Below, in pieces: positions 45,024 through 53,897 of a stretch of 64,000 nucleotides of DNA. The translations under genes and the position numbers were made by a program. Source of the DNA: Massilia sp. (GTDB lineage: Bacteria; Pseudomonadota; Gammaproteobacteria; Burkholderiales; Burkholderiaceae_D); contig JANYGW010000049.1 in the NCBI GenBank assembly GCA_025359245.1, forward strand, positions 1-64,000, read 5' to 3'. Every line of letters starts with the position of its first letter. The stretch's first letter is position 1. Under the pieces are notes generated by a model that was given only the letters and a program-made list of their open reading frames with translations, ran no database searches and had not been told where the DNA came from.

Positions 45024-47084
45024 TCATGCAACAAGCGACTCAGAATCCAGGTCGATATTTTGATCCAGTCTCGCATATTCCAATTTTTCGTCACCACCGA
45101 GATAAATCACTCTCGGGTCCGACGGCAATGTTGCGTCTTTTCCGAATCCGGCCAATGAATCATGAACATAATTTTCGAAGAAAGAAATGATCGTTTCATC
45201 CGTCATTCCTTTATCCTTGATGAACTCATTCTCATACGCTTCCACTAGGATTCTGTAGTGCGGACGTAGTGTACTTCGCTGAGTAGCAAATCCTCGCTTG
45301 TATGTGCTAAGTCTTGGATTCTCCAATACTTCAAATATCGCTTGCGCATCCAACATCAGCTGCCTATCGTAAAGACTTATCAATTGAGATAGATCCGCCG
45401 TATTGGGGAGCGATCCGAATTTTGCTCTTGCTCCTCGCAGGGCATCCAGGCTCTTGATTTGTTCACGCTTTGCATCCGCGATGTTACCGTCTAATGCCGC
45501 CAGTTCTTCTTTTGAATTATTTGTGCGAGGCCCACTTTGCGCATAGACATATCGATTTTGACATGCTATCTCTAGCGCCTTCTTTGCGGCAAGATCCTTC
45601 TTTTCGAGTGCTTTTATCTCGCCTTCCAAATTGGCTCCTTCAGCCCTGTAGGAAACATTGCTTTTATCGATACGCAATGTTTCACTTCGATCACCTTTTA
45701 ATTTTTGGTGTATTGAATGAAATCGCCACTCATAGAATAATCTCGCATGCGCGTTAAACAAATTTCCTACCGTTAATGTAGCGACTTTAATCTTACTCAT
45801 ATAATAATTATAGTCTTTGACAGCATCAGGATCCAACTGAAAATCCACTTTACTAAAGTCAGACCACGCCTGCTCTGCCAACAACGGCACCCCCTTATTC
45901 AATGCAAGTTTATACATTTCCCGTAGAGTAATTAGCCCAAGCTTTTTATTGAATTGCAAACTTTTCCCGCCCTCGCCCAGCCGATAACTGCCGCCAACAT
46001 CCGAATGCACGCCGGGATAGACATATTCGTAAAAATGACCTGCCTTAATGATTTTTCCATGTTTATCAATACGGCTCACGCTATCAACGGGAAATGAGTT
46101 TCTAACTTCATGGCCAGCGACGAAATGCCGCACCTCTTCGACCATCTCTGGGATTTCCAATCGCCCGCCCCATCGTAGGTGCCCATCGTATCTTCCTGGG
46201 GCAGGATCAGCGCCGGGTTTTGCCTCCGGCGCAAATGCCAATACCTCTGGTCGAATGTCGGGGTAGATAGAGAGCCTGTTGGCTATATGGCTCTTCGTAT
46301 CGCCATTCACAGCATCAATTTTTTCCATATTATTTGCAGCCATTGCCATCCCAACCGAGGCAACAGTATCAAATAGTCCCATGAATCGAATTCGAACTGG
46401 GTAGCCGCCAGGCATTAGTCTCCATTGCCGCTTTGTATCTTGCTTGCAACGTTTTTCAACAAAGTCATAAATGAAAGCACGGGCCAAAGCAGAACCGCGG
46501 CTAAAACCAAAAACTGCGATATTTATCTCAACGATGGCATTTGCTGGATTTTTCGCAAGTTTTATATGCGCGTCCATTTTTTCATCAAAATGGGTAGAAG
46601 CCCAGTCCAGACGATTGGTTCCGTAATTCGCAAATGCCAATTCCTTGCTAGTTCCCCCTTCATCATTAATATCAGGAAAATACGTACCAACGCCGGGAAT
46701 ATAAATTCGATAAATACCTTTTGCGGACTCACCTGGCTTAGGCCCGGCCCCTCCATTATCTTCACTGCCTTTGTGCACTCGATACAATTTAGCTACATTG
46801 CTGTGCTTCAACCCATCCAAATCTGCGTTAAGATTATTCCCGGTTCCATCGAAAAAGAAAGAGAACCATAGCGTTTGTACGCAACTGCCCACTGGTCCGG
46901 TGGAAGTTGCATTATTTTTCATTTCCAGACCCAAACTCGCGAGTTTGCTGATGGAGACTTTGGGCGTTGCATCTGCCGGGATTTTAATACGTTGCTCTGC
47001 CGAATTGCGCATCCGGTCCGCAGGTTGACGTAACGGGGGCGCCAGCTTATCGCCGACTCCATCATTCTTTGGAAGAGTGGTCAT
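45024..47084 (-). CDS. DUF2235 (Tle1-type) T6SS phospholipase effector
   Basis: The 686-residue protein carries the DUF2235 alpha/beta hydrolase domain. Seen are FSFFFDGTGNN near residue 75, the nucleophile Ser195 in VFGFSRGSAL, Asp239 in RFMGLFDTVASVG and His360 in YPGVHSDVGGSY. This triad and motif order match Tle1-like phospholipases delivered by T6SS to attack membranes of rival cells. The C-terminal 300 residues contain a coiled coil and unknown sequence. The gene is AT-rich for this genome, suggesting transfer. It sits behind VgrG, the DUF4123 adaptor and a probable immunity lipoprotein on one strand. Confidence 0.88.
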   Translation of the reverse strand: MTTLPKNDGVGDKLAPPLRQPADRMRNSAEQRIKIPADATPKVSISKLASLGLEMKNNATSTGPVGSCVQTLWFSFFFDGTGNNLNADLDGLKHSNVAKLYRVHKGSEDNGGAGPKPGESAKGIYRIYIPGVGTYFPDINDEGGTSKELAFANYGTNRLDWASTHFDEKMDAHIKLAKNPANAIVEINIAVFGFSRGSALARAFIYDFVEKRCKQDTKRQWRLMPGGYPVRIRFMGLFDTVASVGMAMAANNMEKIDAVNGDTKSHIANRLSIYPDIRPEVLAFAPEAKPGADPAPGRYDGHLRWGGRLEIPEMVEEVRHFVAGHEVRNSFPVDSVSRIDKHGKIIKAGHFYEYVYPGVHSDVGGSYRLGEGGKSLQFNKKLGLITLREMYKLALNKGVPLLAEQAWSDFSKVDFQLDPDAVKDYNYYMSKIKVATLTVGNLFNAHARLFYEWRFHSIHQKLKGDRSETLRIDKSNVSYRAEGANLEGEIKALEKKDLAAKKALEIACQNRYVYAQSGPRTNNSKEELAALDGNIADAKREQIKSLDALRGARAKFGSLPNTADLSQLISLYDRQLMLDAQAIFEVLENPRLSTYKRGFATQRSTLRPHYRILVEAYENEFIKDKGMTDETIISFFENYVHDSLAGFGKDATLPSDPRVIYLGGDEKLEYARLDQNIDLDSESLVA

Positions 47085-47190
47085 ATTTTAATTATCATAA
47101 AATTATGAGTCAGTATACGAAATCGTTAAAATTAATGATCTCTGATACGCCCTGAACCGCTTTTTTAACAGCGGCATCAAAAAATTGGTT

Positions 47191-47793
47191 TTATTTTTCC
47201 GGACGAATATTATTTGGACATTGTTTAAACGGAGTTTTATTCTCACGAGATTGATCCAGTTCCATTCGGGGCGGCGAACTGTGTTCCGTAATTGCGGCTT
47301 CGACATGGCCATCAGGATAAAAATGAACTTCCAGATAGCGGGGATGTGCCGGAATATGCGGATCCATTTGGACTTCAGCTTCTTTGAAGAAACTATAAAT
47401 TTCGTGATGTTTCTCGCCGTTACTGAAAACGCCTTCATTAAATGTGCATGCATCGGCTTGCCATCGAACGGCGAGTTTCCAGGGACGTGCACCGATTACA
47501 TAGCCGACGCAGCACGCACTTCCGCCGCCGCCTCCAGCAGGCCCACTTACGTGGAGATTTCCGCCGCCTTGCCCATCAGCGCTAAATTGATCGATGTAAC
47601 GATTCGTGTAGTTGTATCCCGTGAGTGTTAAAGACACTTCCGTACCAGTTGGCAAAATTTTTTCCACCTCATCAGTCGCTGCTGCCATTGGAGACTGCTC
47701 TTTACATGCCGCCAATGTCGGCAAAAACATGATGGCGAAGATCAAGGATATCCACGCTTGAACCCATCCGTTTACGATCATATTTTTCCTCAT
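47191..47793 (-). CDS. DUF3304-type lipoprotein, probable immunity protein
   Basis: The 200-residue protein has a lipobox signal (MFLPTLAAC). The domain contains LTLTGYNYTNRYIDQFSADG, a Gly-rich loop GPAGGGGGSACCVGY and a C-terminal YLEVHFYPDGHVEA. This matches the DUF3304 family that accompanies T6SS lipases. A periplasm-facing lipoprotein next to a lipase fits an immunity role. Its start overlaps the stop of the DUF4123 gene as ATGA. Being AT-rich, it belongs with the transferred segment. Confidence 0.85.
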   Translation of the reverse strand: MRKNMIVNGWVQAWISLIFAIMFLPTLAACKEQSPMAAATDEVEKILPTGTEVSLTLTGYNYTNRYIDQFSADGQGGGNLHVSGPAGGGGGSACCVGYVIGARPWKLAVRWQADACTFNEGVFSNGEKHHEIYSFFKEAEVQMDPHIPAHPRYLEVHFYPDGHVEAAITEHSSPPRMELDQSRENKTPFKQCPNNIRPEK

Positions 47794-48674
47794 GCGATTT
47801 CCTCTAATTCATTCTCTGCTTCAACTTGTTCCACAGCTTGTGCCAGGCTCTGCTCGCCTGATTTGACAATCGACAAAGCGACAAGCCAATGTGGTTGGGA
47901 GGCAAAATTTTCACCGTACAATAAGGCCAAGGCACAGTATAGAGAAAGTTCGTGAATTGCCTGAATCCCTACAAGCCGCGCAGCACTGATACGGCGCATT
48001 ATGAAATCGTGTCGGACTATCGGCGACAGTTTGTCGTATTGCTGAGGCAGCCCAGAAAGAAGTAAATCCGCGACTTGGTCCGGCTCGCTTGCTTGGATCA
48101 AATATCCCTCCTGTTCTTGCGTTAGCTTCAGCGGAATGTCATGCGAGTCAATTTCTGTAAACGTGGCGGCAACACGCTGTAAGTCGCCTTTGCGATCAAC
48201 AAACCACCAGCAATCAGCTACACACAAGAATGCATTTTTTTGCTGCGCAGACAAAACCGTCATGAGTTCTTCGAATGTGCGTGTGTCGAAGAACCGAAGC
48301 ACGACATCCATGTCATCGGGTAAACTAGCGTCGAGGCGCGCTGCGAGTCGGAGTGCAAGTTCAGGCAACGAGAATGGCGATACCATGAATAGAACACTAG
48401 AACTATATGTGCCTTGCTCGCCAATCCATCTCAGCAATGCTTGCTGCTGGTACGAATCGCTTCTTGTATCAATTTTGAAAAGCAGAGGCGCAACGGCCAA
48501 TGCCCCCTCATCCCGCGAGTTGGCAAACAAACTTAGATATTCCACTCTTGTCTGAGCTAATTTTTTGGCGAGGCCTGGCATGCCCCCATGATCGATCAAC
48601 GCGTATAGAAACCCGTGCGACGCGTGCAAGGGATCCTTAAAGCTCAAGTCAAGAATATTTTGAAGTGTCAGCAT
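47790..48674 (-). CDS. DUF4123 T6SS effector chaperone/adaptor
   Basis: The 294-residue protein has the DUF4123 pattern: FLYALIDHGGMPGL, APLLFKID, W near the centre (CVADCWWFVDRKG), and FYDxR-type motif RFFDTRTFEELM. Such adaptors load a cargo effector onto VgrG. It lies one base after vgrG and overlaps the DUF3304 gene by four bases. Composition is more AT-rich than vgrG. Confidence 0.9.
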   Translation of the reverse strand: MLTLQNILDLSFKDPLHASHGFLYALIDHGGMPGLAKKLAQTRVEYLSLFANSRDEGALAVAPLLFKIDTRSDSYQQQALLRWIGEQGTYSSSVLFMVSPFSLPELALRLAARLDASLPDDMDVVLRFFDTRTFEELMTVLSAQQKNAFLCVADCWWFVDRKGDLQRVAATFTEIDSHDIPLKLTQEQEGYLIQASEPDQVADLLLSGLPQQYDKLSPIVRHDFIMRRISAARLVGIQAIHELSLYCALALLYGENFASQPHWLVALSIVKSGEQSLAQAVEQVEAENELEEIA

Positions 48675-48675
48675 T

Positions 48676-51540
48676 TTATTTTAATGTGAACGGTGCACCG
48701 GCACGGCGAGCCTTAAGCATACATTCAACGCATACCGATCTTGGAAGCGCTGGAAGAGCGTAATTCAACTTCTCTGGGCCAAAGAAAGTCTTTTTTCCTG
48801 CGTGAATGATGATCTTGCCTGGGCATTGGACCGTGATATTCCCACCATCAATCGTGATATTCGCCCCGCCCGCCGTCGACAAACTGATGCTCTTCGCCGC
48901 CGCCCAGTCGATATGCGCATTGGCACTGACCACATTGACTTCATCGCGCGCCTGCACGCTGAGTGTATCGGCCTGCGCCTGAATCTCGATCGCATCCTTG
49001 GCCGTGATCATCTGCAAACCAACGCCGCCCTCGCCCGCCTTCATCGCCCCACCCAACACGCCAATCGCCTGCCCTGTGTGCACGCGCATCTGCCCGCCCG
49101 TGATGAACTGACTATCCTGCCCGCTCATCAAGGTCACCGTCTCACCGTTAGCCAGCTGCAGGCTCTGGCCGGCATTCACGCCCAGGCCAGCTTTCGCCGC
49201 AATGGCGATGATGGCGTCGGTCGCATGCGGCAGCTTGCCGTCGCCGGCGCTGACATTCTTTTCCGATGCGTCGGCCTTGGCCGCGCCTACGCTGTCGTTT
49301 CCGAGCATGCCCGACACCGCCGTCAAGAGCGCCTTGAGCGGCGCCGACTTCTCATCGAGCACGCTCTCATTGGCCTTGGCCGCCCCCACATGCGCAGACA
49401 AGGCCACCGTCTTGTGCGTCGTCGCCGCGCCGCTAAACGTCTCGGCCAGCGTCGTGGCCTGCTTCAGCATCGCGATGCCGGCCGCGTTGTCGCCTGCCGG
49501 ATCGCGGCTGCCCGCATTGTGATTGATCTTGTAGCTCGTGATCAGCAGCCCGGCCCCGGCGCGCACCGCGCCGTACGCATCGGTGCGCAGCTCGGCCCCG
49601 CTGCCGCGGAAGCTGCCGCGGTAATTGTCCGCAGCATGGACCAGGTGCCCCAGATTGAGTTCGCTGGCCGCATGGCTGCTCTTCAACTGGATCCGGCCCT
49701 GCGCATCGGTGTCATCGAACAGCAGCTGGTTGTATCCCGACGCGCCAAACTCCTTGCTGCGCACGCCCCACTGCGCAGCGCCGTTCCGGTGGCCCGCCGT
49801 GTCGCCAGAGGCGCCGTGCCACAGCGGGCTATTCCCGCCCGCGACATTGCCCTGCGCCGACGGCCCGTGATCATGCGCCGGACCGAAACGCGACGCCTGG
49901 CTTTCGCCACCGGCAAGTCCCGCCGGCGTCGGCGCCACGCCGCCCTCGCCCTGGCCGTTGTACAAGGCGCCGACGATAATCGGCCGATCTATGTCGCCCT
50001 CAAGGAACTGGACCAGTACTTCGGTTCCAATGCGCGGCAAGAACTGACTGCCCATGCCGCCGCCGGCCGAGCGCTGCGCCACGCGCACCCAGCAACTCGC
50101 CTCGCCGGTTTCCTGCCAATGAAAGCGGATCCGCACGCGGCCAAGCCGGTCGCAATACAGTTCATCGGCGCCGCTGGCGCTGTCGTTGCCATCGGCGCCG
50201 ACCACGATCGCGCTCTGCGACCCAGGTGCCGTCGGACGCGGATGGTTGCGCCCCGCGCTGTCCGCCAGTTGCGGGCGCCACACCACGTCCGCTGCCACCG
50301 CCTCGAAGCAGTTGGCGTAACCGGTCTTGCGCGCCTGCGCGATGGCCAGCGCGAAATCGTCCGGTTCATTGTCGCGCACGATTTCCTGCAGCAGTTCCGG
50401 GATCGGTCCAAACAGTTCAGCCAAGGCCTGCTGGGCCGGCGCCGGCAAATTATTCACGCCCACGCTGGCCACGCGCAGCACGGCAAATGCGGGCGCGTCG
50501 CCCAGCGACTGCAGCGGCGCGTCGAGTAGCGTCAGGCGCGTACCGGCGCGCAGAGTGCGCAAGGTCGAACGGCCGCGCCACAACTGGCTGCGCGCTTCCC
50601 TGCCTTGCATCTGCAGGTCGGCATAGCGCTGCGCCTGGCCGCCGTTCGCATACGCATACTGCCCCGGCATGTCGAACGATTCGAGCGCCGGAATCTTGCT
50701 GCCATTTTGCAGGCGCGATGGCGTGCTCGCCGCCACCGCCTGCTTGGCCTTGTAGTCGTAACTGAGCACCGTTGTCAGCGATGCGCTGATGCTGCGCTCG
50801 GCCCGCAGGGACTGCACGGTATCCTGGCGTTCGCCGGCCCGCACGTTGTGGAAGCGGATGCCGCCGTCGGCGTCGCTGCTCGCGTCTTCCGGCACCGCGC
50901 TCAGTTGGGTGCTGTCGGAAAACAGCACCGCGCCAGGCCCGTCTTCGGTCTGTTCGAAGCGCCAGGCCATGCCTTCCTCGGTCAGCAGCCGCTGCACAAA
51001 ATCGAGGTCCGACTCGCGGTACTGGCAGCAATAGCTGCGCGCGACCGCATCGTCCATGAACGGCCCAGCCTCCTCGCTCCAGCGCCAGATCGCCAGCGGC
51101 GCGTAAGCGTCAAACACCGATTCGACAATCTCGATGACCGATTTGTCCTGCCACACGCGGCTGTTGCGCACCTGGCTCAAGCGCCACATCCATGGCGACA
51201 GGCGCAGCCGATAGCGCGCCAGGCCGCCTTCGCTGCCCAGCATCGCCACTTCGCTGATGTCGCCGCCAAAGCTGGCGCGGCTGCCGTCGGCCAGGCTCAC
51301 TTCCAGCGTGGCCGGCTGGCCGAGCAGCGGCGCGAGGTCCAGATGGGCGTCGGTCGACAGCACGATCACGTCGCGTCCGCCGATGCCTTGCACGGCATCG
51401 TCGGCGGCGAAGGCTTCGACCAGCAAGCCACCGGAGCCGAGCTCGGCGCCGCCATCGCCCACGTTCAGCGCGTACAGCCTGCTCGCGCTCGCAAATTGCG
51501 ATAGCGCAGCAGTGATCTGTTCAGTCAGGACGGAGCTCAT
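48676..51540 (-). CDS. vgrG: T6SS spike protein VgrG
   Basis: The 954-residue product has the gp27-like base domain (about 1-420; YCCQYRESDLDFVQRLLTEEGMAWRFE). The gp5-like OB and needle region follows (GRVRIRFHWQETGEASCWVRVAQ, GMGSQFLPRIGTEVLVQFLEGDIDRPIIVG). The DUF2345 extension (about 670-930) comes next, then a short Cys-containing tail. It is GC-rich, unlike its cargo genes, so it is probably a resident spike with swapped cargo. The ATG at 51540 has AAAGG upstream. No other T6SS structural genes are in the window. Confidence 0.95.
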   Translation of the reverse strand: MSSVLTEQITAALSQFASASRLYALNVGDGGAELGSGGLLVEAFAADDAVQGIGGRDVIVLSTDAHLDLAPLLGQPATLEVSLADGSRASFGGDISEVAMLGSEGGLARYRLRLSPWMWRLSQVRNSRVWQDKSVIEIVESVFDAYAPLAIWRWSEEAGPFMDDAVARSYCCQYRESDLDFVQRLLTEEGMAWRFEQTEDGPGAVLFSDSTQLSAVPEDASSDADGGIRFHNVRAGERQDTVQSLRAERSISASLTTVLSYDYKAKQAVAASTPSRLQNGSKIPALESFDMPGQYAYANGGQAQRYADLQMQGREARSQLWRGRSTLRTLRAGTRLTLLDAPLQSLGDAPAFAVLRVASVGVNNLPAPAQQALAELFGPIPELLQEIVRDNEPDDFALAIAQARKTGYANCFEAVAADVVWRPQLADSAGRNHPRPTAPGSQSAIVVGADGNDSASGADELYCDRLGRVRIRFHWQETGEASCWVRVAQRSAGGGMGSQFLPRIGTEVLVQFLEGDIDRPIIVGALYNGQGEGGVAPTPAGLAGGESQASRFGPAHDHGPSAQGNVAGGNSPLWHGASGDTAGHRNGAAQWGVRSKEFGASGYNQLLFDDTDAQGRIQLKSSHAASELNLGHLVHAADNYRGSFRGSGAELRTDAYGAVRAGAGLLITSYKINHNAGSRDPAGDNAAGIAMLKQATTLAETFSGAATTHKTVALSAHVGAAKANESVLDEKSAPLKALLTAVSGMLGNDSVGAAKADASEKNVSAGDGKLPHATDAIIAIAAKAGLGVNAGQSLQLANGETVTLMSGQDSQFITGGQMRVHTGQAIGVLGGAMKAGEGGVGLQMITAKDAIEIQAQADTLSVQARDEVNVVSANAHIDWAAAKSISLSTAGGANITIDGGNITVQCPGKIIIHAGKKTFFGPEKLNYALPALPRSVCVECMLKARRAGAPFTLK

Positions 51541-51728
51541 GCATGCCTTTTGGGTAAGGGGAAAGGACAAATCCACCAATAAACAGGACGGAAATATTTA
51601 TCATAATACAATATTTCTGACATGCAGGCGCTGTGCGGTGTGGGATTGCCGCAGCCCAACTTTAAGGGGAAATGATCGGGCGCTGAATAACGGCTGTTTT
51701 ATCGTTGATCAGGATGTACGTGTCCGCG

Positions 51729-51748
51729 GCCGGCCCGCGCGGGCCGGC
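51729..51748. other. 20-base perfect GC palindrome
   Basis: The sequence GCCGGCCCGC and its exact reverse complement adjoin, 11 bases after the stop of the membrane protein at 51760. It could act as a hairpin terminator, but no T-run follows on either strand. Confidence 0.5.
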
Positions 51749-51759
51749 GCGACACGGGC

Positions 51760-52884
51760 TTAATTGAGCTGAAATGAATTGAGGAAAACGTCGATCTGCG
51801 CCGAGCCATCGCTGCTTGGCGCCGTCACCATCACCAGGCAGAATTTGCTGCCGAGATAGGCGAAGCGCGCCGCGCGCTCGCCGCCGCCCTGCAAGCGCAC
51901 CCGCACTTCGCGTCCGGCGGCGCCGCGCAGCTTGACCGGCGCGGCCCGGATCAGCGTGCCATCCTTGCCGACGATCTCCTCCTGCCTGGCGTCCATCTCG
52001 GCGGAGCGGTCCTGCGCTGCCGTCGAGAGGTCATCGATCGCTTCCATCCGGTAGGTCCAGCCGTCGACCAGCAGCCGGTATACATGCGTGCGGGCGTTGC
52101 CGGCCCGGCTGACCTGATCGGGCGACATTTCCTCTTCCTCGGCCAGGCCGGGCACGTCGACCCTGAAGCTGTTATCGGCCGGTACGAAGGTGGTGATGGG
52201 CCGCGCCGGCAAGGGGGCAAAAAATGCCTGCGTGGCGACCTTGGGTGCCGGCAGCGGCGCTTCGAAAACGGGCGGCGCCGGCGCCGTGGTCAGCGCCATC
52301 ATGATGGCCGTGAAGACCGCGATGGCGACCAGCGCCAGCAGGGCCGGCATGAAAAAGCGCGACTTGAATAGGGACGTCCGCTGCGGCGAGCCTCTGGCCT
52401 CTGGCTCGGTCTCAGGTTCCGGTTCGAACACGGCCGCCAGCTCGGACGCCTGCACGATTTTGAGCACCGGCATCGGCGCCGCCGGCGCGGCCGCACGCAG
52501 CTGCTTGCGGATGACGACGCGCGCCTTGGTCACTTCGACGCCGCTGCGCAGCCAGTCGACGCGCTTCATCGAGATGCTGAATACGCCGTCGTTCAGCATC
52601 ACCAAAATGCTGCCCTGCTCCTCGATGCGGCAGATGATGTCGGCGCCCGACAAGGCCACGATACCGTCGCCGTGCTGCGGATCGAGCCGTTCGCGCGCTT
52701 CAGAAATGACCAGCGTCGCGGTGCCGTCATCAGGATTGCGCAGCATGTGCAGCAAGAAGTTTTTTGGATTATCGTCCGCCGAACGCAGGATCGCCACGAA
52801 GAACTTGGTCTTGATGAAAGCCTTCCACGCAGGCGCGAGCTCGCCCGCGGCGCGCGCCTGCGTGGCCAGATCGCCCCATTCCAT
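51760..52884 (-). CDS. single-pass membrane protein with SseB-like and DcrB-like parts
   Basis: The 374-residue protein has an N-terminal cytoplasmic domain (about 1-125; AWKAFIKTKFFVAILRS, VALSGADIICRI) reminiscent of SseB. An acidic linker precedes a membrane helix (about 180-205). The C-terminal periplasmic domain (about 235-374) is framed by FRVDVPG and IDVFLNSFQLN, a pattern seen in DcrB-like proteins. Exact family membership is uncertain. GGAG precedes the ATG at 52884. It is upstream of vgrG by about 220 bases on the same strand. Confidence 0.8.
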   Translation of the reverse strand: MEWGDLATQARAAGELAPAWKAFIKTKFFVAILRSADDNPKNFLLHMLRNPDDGTATLVISEARERLDPQHGDGIVALSGADIICRIEEQGSILVMLNDGVFSISMKRVDWLRSGVEVTKARVVIRKQLRAAAPAAPMPVLKIVQASELAAVFEPEPETEPEARGSPQRTSLFKSRFFMPALLALVAIAVFTAIMMALTTAPAPPVFEAPLPAPKVATQAFFAPLPARPITTFVPADNSFRVDVPGLAEEEEMSPDQVSRAGNARTHVYRLLVDGWTYRMEAIDDLSTAAQDRSAEMDARQEEIVGKDGTLIRAAPVKLRGAAGREVRVRLQGGGERAARFAYLGSKFCLVMVTAPSSDGSAQIDVFLNSFQLN

Positions 52885-52974
52885 CAGTGCAGGCTCCAAG
52901 ATAATGTCCGTTCGCTGAGCATTGAGCGATCTAGCTTACGGGATTCCCACGGGCGCGTCCAGATCGGCCTGCGG

Positions 52975-53880
52975 TCAAACGGCGCGCCGCGCCAGGTAGT
53001 CCGCGATGGCTTGCTCGCCGCCGTCGGCCAGCACATACACCGCGCGCTGTCCGCTCGCCAGCAATACGCCTGACTTGAGCCAGCATTGGCGCATATGGAC
53101 CGGAGCGCCACGCGCCGTCAGTTCGCTGGCGCTGATGGTCTTCGGTTCGGGCCGGGCCTGCGGCGCCAGATCCAGATCAATCCCGAACAAGGCCGACAAG
53201 TCCGCGTCGCCCAGGCTCTGGCCCGTGTCGGCGGGCGCCTGGACCAGCGAGGCATTGACAGCGTTCTGGATCAGCTCCGCGGGATCGATATTTCGCAGCA
53301 AGAACAGCAATTCCGGCTGCCGATCGAGCCGGTGGCCCACGCCATACAAGGTGGCGGCAATATGCTTGCACATGCCCGCGCCATCGGGACAGCTGCACCG
53401 AAAGCGGATTTGCCCGGGCGCCGGAAACAGGCCGCTGCCTGCCTGCGCGACGACTTCCATCACGCCGGCCGACAAGCGCCCCTGCAGCAGCTCCACCAGC
53501 GACGCGACCTGGCCGGCGCAGCGCGCCAGGATCGATTGCCACTTGGCCGGTTCGAGCGGGCGCACGGTGACGTTCACTTCATACATGCTCGAGCCCGACA
53601 CCAGCGCGGTAATGCTTTCGCGGCCGATCTGCAGGTCGACCACCGAGCCATTGCGCGCATAGGTGCGCCCGCGCGGCAAACGGTTTTCATAGTCGCTGTA
53701 CGCTTCCAGGTTGGCGCACCATTTCTTGCCCCAGAACGTGGTCGCGATCGCGCGCTGCTCGATCACCACCGGCAGGCACACGCGCCCCTTCTTCTTCAGC
53801 GCCTTGATCAGCCTGGCCGCATCGGCGCGCCTTTGGGCCACCGACACATAAGGCGCCCAGCCATCACCGTCATATCCCAT
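52975..53880 (-). CDS. SWIM zinc-finger protein
   Basis: The 301-residue protein has a SWIM motif in the middle (FRCSCPDGAGMCKHIAA, CxCx7CxH), preceded by a region containing FWGKKWCANLEAYSDYENRLPRGRTY. SWIM proteins next to SNF2 helicases are a known pairing. The gene follows the helicase gene by 17 bases, so the two form one operon. It probably binds DNA or assists the helicase. Confidence 0.92.
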   Translation of the reverse strand: MGYDGDGWAPYVSVAQRRADAARLIKALKKKGRVCLPVVIEQRAIATTFWGKKWCANLEAYSDYENRLPRGRTYARNGSVVDLQIGRESITALVSGSSMYEVNVTVRPLEPAKWQSILARCAGQVASLVELLQGRLSAGVMEVVAQAGSGLFPAPGQIRFRCSCPDGAGMCKHIAATLYGVGHRLDRQPELLFLLRNIDPAELIQNAVNASLVQAPADTGQSLGDADLSALFGIDLDLAPQARPEPKTISASELTARGAPVHMRQCWLKSGVLLASGQRAVYVLADGGEQAIADYLARRAV

Positions 53881-53897
53881 ATGGTCTCCGTACTTGA

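Noticed and set aside
47103-47492. 129-codon minus-strand frame near the lipase
   Set aside because: It overlaps the DUF3304 lipoprotein in another frame, and that gene has a lipobox, overlap with its neighbour and family motifs.
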